Positions 7,387 to 14,916 of a stretch of 62,681 nucleotides of DNA are shown piece by piece; the first letter of the stretch is position 1, and each line of letters opens with the position of its first letter. The DNA is from Clostridia bacterium (GTDB lineage Bacteria > Bacillota > Clostridia > Christensenellales > CAG-138), in the NCBI GenBank assembly GCA_017407205.1, contig JAFQXA010000007.1:1-62681 (forward strand), read 5' to 3'. Position numbers and translations under genes: made by a program. The notes under the pieces were generated by a model. The model was not told the origin of the DNA. It worked only from the letters and a program-made list of their open reading frames with translations, and searched no databases.

Positions 7387-8487
7387 ATGACTAAAACAAA
7401 TAATAATCCTACGGTTGTTTCTATATTTTCCGGCTGTGGAGGATTAGATTATGGATTTCACATTGAAGGTTACAAAACAATCTGGGCAAATGATTTTGCT
7501 GAATGGGCATGTAAATCCTTTGCTGCAAACTTTGGTGATGTTATTCACTATAAAGATATTACTCAAATTGATCCTTACACTGATAAAACTATACCTGATT
7601 GTGATCTTGTGCTTGGCGGATTTCCGTGTCAGGATTTTTCCATTATATGGAAGCAGCCTGGATTGAACGGAACGCGTGGCGGTTTATTTAGACACTTTGC
7701 TGAGTTTGTTGACGCAAAGAAACCAAAAGCATTTGTAGCTGAAAATGTCAAAGGCCTTATTACTGCTAACGGCGGAAAGGCTATTGATACTATTATTAAG
7801 GATTTTGAAAGCATTGCGCCTGGTTATGTTGTAAAACCACATCTGTATAATTTTGCAGAATACGGTGTTCCTCAGTTTAGAGAGCGAGTACTTTTTGTTG
7901 GTGTTAGAATTGATACGGGGTTTAACTTTGTTCATCCAAAACCTTCTCATGGACCAAATGGCACCCTGCCTTATGTTACAGCAGGTGAAGCGCTGAGAGG
8001 AGTTGAAAAGGTACCAACCAGCAATGAACATATTAACATCAAAGAAAAAACAAGAAAAATCCTTGAGCTGATTCCGGAAGGTGGTAATTTCACAGATATT
8101 CCCAAAGATAATCCGTTGTATGTTAAAGGTATGATCAGCCATGTTTATAGAAGAATTAAGCTTGATGAACCTGCAAAAACCATTATTGCTGCCGGTGGAG
8201 GTGGAACCTGGGGATATCATTATCCGGAGCCTCGTCCACTGACAAACAGAGAGAGGGCAAGGCTGCAATCTTTTCCTGATGATTTTATTTTTGAAGGCAG
8301 TATTACTGAAGTCCGCAGACAGATAGGTAATGCAGTTCCCCCTGTTGGCGTTCAAGCTGTTGCAAAACGTTTGCTTCCGTTGTTCAATGGAAATTATGAT
8401 TCGATTGATTTAATACCTGAGTATGAGAAGATGAAGACCATGACAGTAAAACAACGTCTTGAGTATGTGACTTCACAAATGTACTAA
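7387..8487 (+). CDS. DNA (cytosine-5-)-methyltransferase
   Basis: A complete 366-aa C5-cytosine methyltransferase. It transfers a methyl group from AdoMet to C5 of cytosine in a short recognition site and protects host DNA. Visible motifs: I FSGCGGLDYGF (residues 14-24), IV with the catalytic cysteine GGFPCQDFS (about 78-86), VI AENVKG, VIII QFRERVLFVGV, and IX-X region RLQSFPDDF and GNAVPPVGVQA near the end. The target-recognition region (about 190-270) is not one I can assign to a sequence. The ATG at 7387 follows AGGGGAAG. The 5-methylcytosine it makes explains the Vsr gene at the end of the operon. Confidence 0.95.
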   Translation: MTKTNNNPTVVSIFSGCGGLDYGFHIEGYKTIWANDFAEWACKSFAANFGDVIHYKDITQIDPYTDKTIPDCDLVLGGFPCQDFSIIWKQPGLNGTRGGLFRHFAEFVDAKKPKAFVAENVKGLITANGGKAIDTIIKDFESIAPGYVVKPHLYNFAEYGVPQFRERVLFVGVRIDTGFNFVHPKPSHGPNGTLPYVTAGEALRGVEKVPTSNEHINIKEKTRKILELIPEGGNFTDIPKDNPLYVKGMISHVYRRIKLDEPAKTIIAAGGGGTWGYHYPEPRPLTNRERARLQSFPDDFIFEGSITEVRRQIGNAVPPVGVQAVAKRLLPLFNGNYDSIDLIPEYEKMKTMTVKQRLEYVTSQMY

Positions 8488-8499
8488 GGAGATCTTATT

Positions 8500-9576
8500 A
8501 TGGAGTTTTTGTTTTCTAATTATCCTCCTGTTAAAACTTGCTTTAAAACTTTTTCGGATGCTTTTTATAGTCTAATCCCGCAAGCGTCAAGATTAGATAT
8601 TGCTGTTGGATACGTTTCCTCTGATTCCTTAATGGAATTAAAACGAATAATAGAATTGAATAGTAATATTAACCAACTTAACTTAATTGTAGGCATGCAC
8701 TATTTTGAACATTTTACAAAAGTACAGTATAAAGCAGCCATGGTATTGAATGATTTTTTAGCAAATAATCAGTTGGGAGAAGTGAAGCTGGTTCATGCTT
8801 TTAAATATCATGGAAAACTATATTCTTACAGTAAAGATAATAGACCTTTTGCAGGAATTATTGGCTCTAATAATTTAGGCAGCATTGTAGAGAGTGGTGC
8901 AAGAGTTTATGAGAGTTCGCTTTTAATAAATGAAAATCAAATAGCATTCCAAATGAAGGATTTTATAGATAAGCTCAGTAATACTGCATCAAAAAATATT
9001 TCTGAATTGGATATTGATACATTCAAAACTCAAAATTCTATATTAGAAGGACATGAATCAGCTAAAAAAATCTCTCCCGAACAGTTTGTAAATATTTCGG
9101 CTAAGTTGACCGACATTAAATTTGAAGTACCTGTTAAGACGGAACCCAAAAGCAATTTGAATTGTTATCATGGTAAAGGCAGAGAAAATATGAACACACA
9201 CCTTGTTAAACCTCGTCATTGGTATGAAGCTGAACTAATTGTTCCTATAAATATGAGAAAAAATGAGTTTTATCCAAAAGGAACGCCGAAAGGACAGCCG
9301 GAGAAGCAATTTAAGGTATACACTGATGACGGATTTTCTTTTATGTGTCAGGTCAATGGAGGCGAAGAAGGCTTATGGAATAAGAATTTAAGATCTAGCG
9401 GAGACTTAACCACCCTGGGTAAGTGGATTAAAGGCCGATTGGAGAATGATGGTGTTCTCACTATAGGTGATGTGATTACTGACCAAACGTTAATCGAATA
9501 TGGAAGAAATACAATTACTATGACCAAAATCGCTAATTCCGAGGATTGGTTTTTAGATTTCGGGGTGAAAAAATGA
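8500..9576 (+). CDS. NgoFVII-like (PLD-fold) restriction endonuclease
   Basis: A 358-aa protein resembling the NgoFVII restriction family, nucleases with a phospholipase D fold. The N-terminal half has the single PLD-type HxK motif YHGKLYSYSKD with downstream IIGSNNLG (about residues 107-130). PLD-type nucleases of the BfiI kind pair two such sites in a dimer. The C-terminal part (about 225-355) has WYEAELIVP and the repeated aromatic pattern of a DNA-recognition domain. The ATG at 8500 follows AAGGAG, 12 bases after the methyltransferase stop. It is the best candidate for the nuclease matched to that methyltransferase. Its stop overlaps the start of the Z1 gene (ATGA). Confidence 0.82.
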   Translation: MEFLFSNYPPVKTCFKTFSDAFYSLIPQASRLDIAVGYVSSDSLMELKRIIELNSNINQLNLIVGMHYFEHFTKVQYKAAMVLNDFLANNQLGEVKLVHAFKYHGKLYSYSKDNRPFAGIIGSNNLGSIVESGARVYESSLLINENQIAFQMKDFIDKLSNTASKNISELDIDTFKTQNSILEGHESAKKISPEQFVNISAKLTDIKFEVPVKTEPKSNLNCYHGKGRENMNTHLVKPRHWYEAELIVPINMRKNEFYPKGTPKGQPEKQFKVYTDDGFSFMCQVNGGEEGLWNKNLRSSGDLTTLGKWIKGRLENDGVLTIGDVITDQTLIEYGRNTITMTKIANSEDWFLDFGVKK

Positions 9577-11468
9577 GTTATTTGCAATCATATTTAGATA
9601 GGATCTGTAAAAACGGAAATTCTGCACTTGCAGACGCTATTAATCGAACAGTCGAAGATGTTGTTCCAAAATATATTTCTAATTTTTCTTTTACGGATCA
9701 TGTTGTGAGTTTGTTGGTTGGCGATGTTCAAAGCGGTAAAACCAGTCATATGTTTGGAATAATGTGTGCTGCAGCTGATGAAAGTTTCATGAATTTTGTT
9801 TTACTAACTACAGATAACATTCTGCTTCAGCAACAAACTTATCAGCGTGCCTTGCGCGATTTGTGTGATTTCTGTGTTTGTGATGAAAATGATTATTTGA
9901 AGTTTGCTCAAAATAATCTTCGCAAACCTGCGGTGATTATACTGAAGAAAAACACAGCAGTCTTGAAACGATGGAAGAATAATTTTTCTTCTACAAATTT
10001 TTGTGCTGGAAATCCGCTATTCATAGTCGATGATGAGGCTGACGCAGCAAGTTTAAATACACAAGTCAACAAGAACAAACAAAGTACTATTAACAAAAAT
10101 TTGGAAGATATTAAAAAGACAACTTCCAGCAGTATCTATATGGAGGTTACAGGAACTCCTCAATCGATTCTTCTTCAAACAGATAGAAGTGGTTGGAAGC
10201 CTTATTTTATCTACTATTTTAAACCGGGAAAAGGATATTTTGGCGGAAATTTCTTCTTTCCTCCAGAACCTCCGAAACATATAATTTTAACAGATAATGA
10301 TGAGGCGACAGATCTTTTAAATGATGATGAGTTCCCTGAAAATGGCCTAAAAACAGCGCTAATTACGCATTTAATTTCGTCCGGGCATATTATGCTGAAT
10401 GGTGGAACCGTATGCAACTTTTTGATTCATCCCAGCGTAAAAACTAGCCAGCATTCCTGTTTTGCTAATAAAATTGGTAATTATCTAAATGAGATAGCTC
10501 ATTCTTATGATGAACCGGAAACACGTGAAGCATTTGAACGAGTATATGAATCTTTAAAAGAAACAAAGAATGATCTTCTACCATTTGCACAGATTTATGA
10601 GTACATTTTAGAGCAACTGGAAAATGATAGAATAGGTATATTGATGCTGAATTCTATTGTTTCATATGATGAAAATACACAATATGAAACTGGCATAAAT
10701 ATCATTGTTGGAGGAAATAGTTTAGGTCGTGGTGTCACATTTCCTCAGCTCCAAACGATTTACTATTGCCGCGTTGCAAAAAATCCTCAGGCAGATACAA
10801 TGTGGCAGCATGCTAGAATGTTTGGATATGACCGTGATCCAGATCTTCTGCGCGTATTTATGCCACCAAAACTATTCAAATTGTTTTCTGACATTAACAG
10901 AACTAACAATAGCATCATTAAACAAATCGAAAACACCAAGAATGGTTGCGACATTAAGATTATCTATCCAACCGGTTTAAAACCAACCAGAAAAAATGTA
11001 TTGGATAAGAAAGCTGTGGGTATCTATTCCGGCGGAGTAAACTATTTTCCGTTTTATCCGGTTAATAAAAATGTTGATGCCATTGACAAGTTGATGCAAC
11101 CTTTTACTGATGATTTGTATACAGTTAGTTTAAAATTTTTAGTAAAAGTAATGGAGCAACTTGATTCCGAAAATTTGGATGATTGGAACGCCAAAGCTTT
11201 TACTGGTTTTATAACTTCATTATTGACTGATAATCCTGCAGCTCAAGGAAAACTGATTGTTCGCAGGAATAGAGATATCGGTAAAGGAACAGGAACATTA
11301 CTTTCTCCAAATGATCGACAGTTGGGAGATTTGTATCCTGAGGATCTCGTGTTTACAATGTATAGAATTACAGGAAACAAAGAAAAAGGGTGGGATGGTA
11401 CACAGATTTGGATTCCAAACATTAAGCTTCCTGGTGACTGCTTGTATTACACTGGGGAGACCATCTGA
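9573..11468 (+). CDS. Z1-domain ATPase of a restriction system
   Basis: A 631-aa superfamily 2-like ATPase with a Z1 domain. Walker A is GDVQSGKT (about residues 47-54), the Walker B/DEAD-like box is FIVDDEAD (about 150), and motif III-like MEVTGTPQS follows. The Z1 region (about 370-480) includes IIVGGNSLGRGVTFPQL and MWQHARMFGYDR, the latter like motif VI of helicases. Z1 proteins are known mainly from neighbourhoods with methyltransferases, Vsr and NgoFVII-type nucleases, where they are thought to translocate or remodel DNA. I chose ATG 9573, which overlaps the nuclease stop, instead of the upstream in-frame start at 9546. Often such operons also carry a GHKL (MORC/MutL-like) ATPase; none is here. 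Confidence 0.85.
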   Translation: MSYLQSYLDRICKNGNSALADAINRTVEDVVPKYISNFSFTDHVVSLLVGDVQSGKTSHMFGIMCAAADESFMNFVLLTTDNILLQQQTYQRALRDLCDFCVCDENDYLKFAQNNLRKPAVIILKKNTAVLKRWKNNFSSTNFCAGNPLFIVDDEADAASLNTQVNKNKQSTINKNLEDIKKTTSSSIYMEVTGTPQSILLQTDRSGWKPYFIYYFKPGKGYFGGNFFFPPEPPKHIILTDNDEATDLLNDDEFPENGLKTALITHLISSGHIMLNGGTVCNFLIHPSVKTSQHSCFANKIGNYLNEIAHSYDEPETREAFERVYESLKETKNDLLPFAQIYEYILEQLENDRIGILMLNSIVSYDENTQYETGINIIVGGNSLGRGVTFPQLQTIYYCRVAKNPQADTMWQHARMFGYDRDPDLLRVFMPPKLFKLFSDINRTNNSIIKQIENTKNGCDIKIIYPTGLKPTRKNVLDKKAVGIYSGGVNYFPFYPVNKNVDAIDKLMQPFTDDLYTVSLKFLVKVMEQLDSENLDDWNAKAFTGFITSLLTDNPAAQGKLIVRRNRDIGKGTGTLLSPNDRQLGDLYPEDLVFTMYRITGNKEKGWDGTQIWIPNIKLPGDCLYYTGETI

Positions 11469-11486
11469 CATATATTGGAGAAATAA

Positions 11487-11900
11487 ATGGCTGATACAAA
11501 AACACCTGCTGAGAGAAGTGAGAATATGTCTCGAATTCGCAGCACAAATACAAAACCAGAAGAAATTGTAAGAAAATTTTTGTTTAATCATGGTTTCCGT
11601 TATCGAAAAAATGATAAACGTTATCCAGGAAAGCCTGATATTGTTTTGCCTAAATATCGTACTGTTGTATTTGTTAATGGTTGTTTTTGGCACATGCATG
11701 GCTGTTCAAGATCAAGGCTGCCTCGCTCGAATCAGGAATATTGGAAGCCAAAAATCGAAAGGAATATCGAACGAGATGCAGATAATAAACGAAAATTGGA
11801 GGCTGATGGATGGAAAGTTCTTATTATATGGGAGTGTGAATTGAAGAAAAGTGTTCGTAATGATCGCTTAAAATCACTTATTGATGAGATCAAACTATAA
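11487..11900 (+). CDS. vsr: Very short patch repair endonuclease Vsr
   Basis: A 137-aa Vsr endonuclease, which nicks 5' of the T in T:G mismatches left by deamination of 5-methylcytosine. It has the typical start (MSRIRSTNTKPEEIVRKFL), the PD-(D/E)XK-like core GKPDIVLPKY (catalytic Asp), VFVNGCFWHMHGC (zinc and catalytic His residues), and the closing VLIIWECEL. The ATG at 11487 follows GGAG. It lies 18 bases after the Z1 gene and is surely part of the same operon, protecting the methylated sites from mutation. Confidence 0.95.
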   Translation: MADTKTPAERSENMSRIRSTNTKPEEIVRKFLFNHGFRYRKNDKRYPGKPDIVLPKYRTVVFVNGCFWHMHGCSRSRLPRSNQEYWKPKIERNIERDADNKRKLEADGWKVLIIWECELKKSVRNDRLKSLIDEIKL

Positions 11901-12029
11901 ATCTTTAAAGTTCGATTGTGATTGACAATGTAAACAAATTGGTTTCTTACGCTCTAATAAATTATTATTTACTCTTAATAAAGATAGTTTTGTATATAGA
12001 TCTAATTAATTACAATAGGTACATTGGCT

Positions 12030-12878
12030 ATGGAATGGATAAAAAAGCAATTAACTAAACCAAGAACATTTATTATTCTATTTGTAGTTTCTTTAATTAT
12101 ACCGCATATAATAAATATATCATATTTATGTGGTCAAGATATAAAAGACCCTTATATTACGATGTGGAACGCTGAAGCTGTGTTGTCTTTTTATGGTAGC
12201 TATTTGTCTTTTTTTGGATCTATTATCTTAGGTGCCGTAGCTGTATTTCAAACCGAAAAAGCAAATAAACAAACAGATGATTCAAATAAAATTGCAATAA
12301 ACGCTCTCAAACAAGCAGAGAGATCTAATCAACTAGCACAACAATCTCTCCAACAATCGGAGCAAGCAAATGAATTAGCTGCAAATATGCAAAAACTTGA
12401 GCAAGCAAAATTCATGTCTGTGGTATCAATTAAAAAAGTTTATATTAATAAACGAGAGATTAGATTTCAAAACTATCATACACCTGAAATTAATAATCCA
12501 ATTATTTTTGACATGGTTGATAAAAGCTACTGGTCGTTCTCGAAATGTTATCATGTAGACGTTGTTTTTGTTAATCTTAGTAATTACCCAATTGTAGAGT
12601 TGCAAGTGAATGCAAAAGGAGTCAATTCAGATGCAAATATTAAACACGGGATAAAAAGTGCAAAGAGTGAAATATATATGCCACCAAAAGAAGAGAAGGC
12701 TTTTCGTTTTATAATTCCCTCTTACTTTTTTGAGAAATACTCTAATGATGGTATTGAAATCGTTATTGAGTTTTTAAATGTATTTGGGTTTTCTACTCTA
12801 GGAAATATTAAGATTGATAATTTAGAATTAAATTATAAGAATAAAGATAATTATAAGTTTCAAATCAAAAAGTGGTGA
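12030..12878 (+). CDS. Membrane-anchored coiled-coil protein at the end of the restriction island
   Basis: A 282-aa protein of unknown family. It has two predicted N-terminal membrane segments (FIILFVVSLIIPHIINISYL and SFFGSIILGAVAVF), then a Gln/Ala-rich coiled coil (about residues 80-130, with LAQQSLQQSEQANELA). A beta-rich soluble domain follows, ending NYKFQIKKW. The N-terminal layout recalls small membrane proteins found in defence islands, but I do not recognise a family. ATG 12030 is preferred; an in-frame TTG at 12024 is an alternative and the ribosome site is weak. It lies 129 bases after vsr and is equally AT-rich, so it could be a separate transcript. Confidence 0.65.
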   Translation: MEWIKKQLTKPRTFIILFVVSLIIPHIINISYLCGQDIKDPYITMWNAEAVLSFYGSYLSFFGSIILGAVAVFQTEKANKQTDDSNKIAINALKQAERSNQLAQQSLQQSEQANELAANMQKLEQAKFMSVVSIKKVYINKREIRFQNYHTPEINNPIIFDMVDKSYWSFSKCYHVDVVFVNLSNYPIVELQVNAKGVNSDANIKHGIKSAKSEIYMPPKEEKAFRFIIPSYFFEKYSNDGIEIVIEFLNVFGFSTLGNIKIDNLELNYKNKDNYKFQIKKW

Positions 12879-13046
12879 GAGTGAAGTTTAAAAACCATTT
12901 CGAATCAAATAACGAGATTTTATAATAAATGACATTCAATTATTCGTAATATAAATTATAACTTGCTTTCCCAAATTCTCAACCACTTTTTAATTTCACG
13001 CTGACAAAAATATGTATGTTGCATAACAGTCAGAATGATACAAATG

Positions 13047-13085
13047 AAAAGAGGTTGGTACCACATTTAGGTACCAACCTCTTTT
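13047..13085 (-). terminator. Bidirectional terminator after the Doc gene
   Basis: AAAAGAGGTTGGTACC (13047-13062) pairs perfectly with GGTACCAACCTCTTTT (13070-13085) around a seven-base loop. A/T runs on both sides let it work in both directions. It is 7 bases past the original stop of the Doc frame. The stretch 12879-13046 holds nothing else recognisable. Confidence 0.85.
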
Positions 13086-13091
13086 ATACAA

Positions 13092-13465
13092 TTATCGCGT
13101 TTTATCTTTGATCCATTGGAGCAAATCTTTTTCTGAAGTCTTTCCATCGGCAATGCTGATAAACATATCTGCCAGTTCGCCCGGATTTAGTGATAATGAA
13201 TATCCATTCCACTTCAAAAGCAGCTGTGTCATCATTGCGCCGATACGCTTGTTGCCATCGATAAAGGCGTGGTTTGCAGCGAGGCCATAAGCCTTGCAAT
13301 CTTTTCGAGGTCCGTTTTGAATAATTCTATCCCGTCGAAAGTTTGCATCGGAGCCGCAAAAGCTGATTCCAAACCGTTCATATCTCGGATACCGTCAAGA
13401 CCTCCGGTTTTAGCTATGATTTTGGAGTGAATCATAATTATCTGTTCAACAGAAGTCCAGATCAT
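13092..13465 (-). pseudogene. doc: Frameshifted Doc (Fic/Doc) toxin
   Basis: The intact protein would be a Doc toxin, a Fic-fold kinase that inactivates elongation factor Tu. The 5' part (MIWTSVEQIIMIHSKIIAKT ... DLEKIARL) and the 3' part are in different frames. The 3' part holds the catalytic Fic motif HAFIDGNKR followed by IGAMMTQLLLKW and ends LLQWIKDKTR. The break lies near 13290-13296, at AAGGCTTATGG; restoring the expected LAYGLAANH reading needs four more bases. Loss of one GCTT from a tandem GCTTGCTT would explain it. The frame as it stands ends after about 77 aa without the active site, so the toxin is probably inactive. The ATG overlaps the antitoxin stop. Confidence 0.8.
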
Positions 13466-13713
13466 TCAGCCATTCTCCTGTAATCCTCTTGGAAATCGTC
13501 AAGCAGGTCATCTACATCATTTTTTGCTCGAGAATTATCCATCATTGTATATTGCTTCTGAATTGTAACAGGAAAGGGCATGCCCTGCTCACGGACAAAA
13601 GCGTTCGCAAAAAGATTAAATGCGGTGGATGTTGTCATACCGAGGGACTTGCAGATCTCGGACATTTGTTTTTTTACATTTGCATCGATACGAAAAGTAA
13701 CATTGGATTCCAT
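13462..13713 (-). CDS. RelB/DinJ-type antitoxin
   Basis: An 83-aa protein of the RelB/DinJ ribbon-helix-helix antitoxin family. The N-terminal MESNVTFRIDANVKKQMSEI gives the DNA-binding ribbon and first helix, and LGMTTSTAFNLFANAFVREQ the second. The C-terminal tail (DDLLDDFQEDYRRMAE) is the acidic toxin-binding segment. RelB-type antitoxins more often pair with RelE/YafQ toxins; pairing with Doc is a known mix. The ATG at 13713 follows GGAGG. The upstream palindrome and promoter suggest the usual autorepression. With Doc broken, it may persist as a bare repressor. Confidence 0.85.
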   Translation of the reverse strand: MESNVTFRIDANVKKQMSEICKSLGMTTSTAFNLFANAFVREQGMPFPVTIQKQYTMMDNSRAKNDVDDLLDDFQEDYRRMAE

Positions 13714-13732
13714 AGTTTACCTCCTTATAAAG

Positions 13733-13777
13733 GTACTTTACAAGTACAATTCTATTACATATTATGTGCAAAGTCAA
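13733..13777 (-). promoter_or_regulatory. Promoter and operator of the toxin-antitoxin operon
   Basis: On the minus strand: TTGACT (13772-13777), 17 bases, TAGAAT (13749-13754). Directly downstream lies the perfect palindrome GTACTT-TAC-AAGTAC (13733-13747). It covers the expected start point and is a good operator for the antitoxin. Confidence 0.75.
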
Positions 13778-13901
13778 ATGTTGTATTCCGTTTTGATTGA
13801 AAAACCGGCATAATAACATTATCAAATGTAGATATAGCAAGAATGAGGAATTGTTTTCTATCAGCCCCACTCCCAACACTTTTGCTATTATACACACCCC
13901 A

Positions 13902-13965
13902 TTGACTACATTCTTGACTACATTTGGGCTTTTGAAAAAGGCCATTTGACTACAGTTTGACTACA
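13902..13965. repeat. Four TTGACTACA repeats: probable integrase arm-type sites
   Basis: Exact copies of TTGACTACA lie at 13902-13910, 13914-13922, 13946-13954 and 13957-13965. They form two pairs with 12- and 11-base periods, 32 bases apart. Paired short direct repeats about 140-240 bases from an attachment site are typical arm sites of tyrosine recombinases. No integrase gene is in the window. Confidence 0.7.
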
Positions 13966-14089
13966 ATAACCCTATAACACAATAGACAGAACGACACGAA
14001 ACGGAAAGCAATAGACACGCGAAAAATCCCATAACAAAGGCGAAAATCGAGTTTTCGGCTTAGCTATGGGATTTGTTGAAAGTGCCGTC

Positions 14090-14141
14090 GTGTCCGCTCC
14101 GACTCTGAAGGCCGCGCGTTCGAATCGCGCCGGGTATGCCA
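14090..14141 (+). other. tRNA 3' end (T-arm and acceptor): probable attachment site
   Basis: T-stem GCGCG (14114-14118), loop TTCGAAT, CGCGC (14126-14130), then CGGGTAT, discriminator G and encoded CCA (ending at 14141). No matching 5' acceptor strand (ATACCCG) or D-arm lies upstream, so this is only the 3' part of a tRNA. G73 and the CCGGGTAT end are reminiscent of tRNA-Arg, but the isotype is not certain. The usual reading is that an element inserted here and the intact gene lies at its other end, left of the window. Confidence 0.65.
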
Positions 14142-14143
14142 AC

Positions 14144-14183
14144 AAAAAAGTCGCTTTTGTCTATTGGACAAAGTGACTTTTTT
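14144..14183 (+). terminator. tRNA-type terminator
   Basis: AAAAAAGTC-g-CTTTTGTC, loop TATT, GGACAAA-g-t-GACTTTTTT. It begins three bases after the tRNA CCA end. The TTTGTCTA...GACAAA centre recurs in the terminator after tRNA-Pro at 62559. Confidence 0.8.
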
Positions 14184-14185
14184 GA

Positions 14186-14273
14186 GTGATGCAGGCTTTG
14201 CTTGTGATGCACGCCTACGGTGCGTGTAAGAACGTGTCGTATTACTTATCACAGCGTAGCGGCATCACCCATC
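14186..14273. repeat. Short GTGATGCA/mini-hairpin array
   Basis: GTGATGCA at 14186-14193 and 14204-14211 alternate with short hairpins (GGCTTTGCTT; CACGC-ctacgg-TGCGTG). The inverted forms GGCATCACC and CATCAC close the segment near 14260-14275. Its organisation resembles the GAAATA array at the right edge of the window. Confidence 0.5.
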
Positions 14274-14292
14274 ACTTGTTTGCCACATATCG

Positions 14293-14322
14293 TTGAAAAC
14301 ACACAGCGTTTGATTGTATAAT
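14293..14322 (+). promoter_or_regulatory. Promoter of the small membrane protein gene
   Basis: TTGAAA (14293-14298), 18 bases, TATAAT (14317-14322), 41 bases before the ATG at 14364. Confidence 0.6.
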
Positions 14323-14363
14323 TCAGTTAGGCAAACTGGAATTTGACAAAGGAGTGTGATTGC

Positions 14364-14759
14364 ATGAAAAAGAGGAATGTTTATATCACATTTGGATATA
14401 TTGCTGTATATTCGCTGTTATATCTCATAGGAAGAATTATCTGGTGTGATATTGGTGAGGGTAACTTGATTGGTTGGTTATTTACTATAATGCCAACAGG
14501 TGAACATAGTTATCTGTATGGTTGGTTGCTCAGTAGTTATCTGTTCTGGTATGCACTTGCGATTTCTGCATTTCCCTCTCTTTGGGGCAAGTTTAAGTTT
14601 TCGGCTGTTACTACAGCGGGATTTGTTGCAGGCATTGTGGCAGGTATGGTTTTGGGTACATGTCCCGAAGGGAGTGGCCATTATGGGTGGGCAATCTGGT
14701 GTGTTATTTACATCATCTCCATTGTAATAGGTGTAATCGTTGAAAAATACAATAAGTAA
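14364..14759 (+). CDS. Small integral membrane protein
   Basis: A 131-aa protein with about four hydrophobic segments: YITFGYIAVYSLLYLIGRII, LLSSYLFWYALAISAF, TTAGFVAGIVAGMVLG and WAIWCVIYIISIVIGVIVEK. A short loop, GTCPEGSGHYGWA, precedes the last helix. No family is recognised. The ATG at 14364 follows AAAGGAG by about 9 bases and is preferred over an in-frame start at 14343. It is the first chromosomal gene right of the element boundary and appears to be transcribed alone from the promoter at 14293-14322. Confidence 0.7.
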   Translation: MKKRNVYITFGYIAVYSLLYLIGRIIWCDIGEGNLIGWLFTIMPTGEHSYLYGWLLSSYLFWYALAISAFPSLWGKFKFSAVTTAGFVAGIVAGMVLGTCPEGSGHYGWAIWCVIYIISIVIGVIVEKYNK

Positions 14760-14916
14760 GCCAATTCCAATTTATCTGACAGATTTGTCATACTGCTTTT
14801 AGTTGCTCTTTTCATTAAAACAAATCCGTAACGGCTTACAAAAATGAAATAGTTTTTATGCATATTTTGCCTTTGGGTACAAAGACTAACCGTATTACGG
14901 TTTGGAGGGAATATGC

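Noticed and set aside
13616..13945. Minus-strand 109-aa frame beginning MAFFKSPNVV as an integrase fragment
   Set aside because: It overlaps the antitoxin gene and its promoter, and shows no recombinase motif; the TTGACTACA repeats lie inside it.
14060..14141. Complete tRNA gene
   Set aside because: The T-arm and acceptor 3' strand are present but no matching 5' acceptor, D-arm or anticodon arm could be found upstream.
14064..14252. Minus-strand frame containing RDSNARPSESE
   Set aside because: This is the antisense of a tRNA 3' end, a common false gene.
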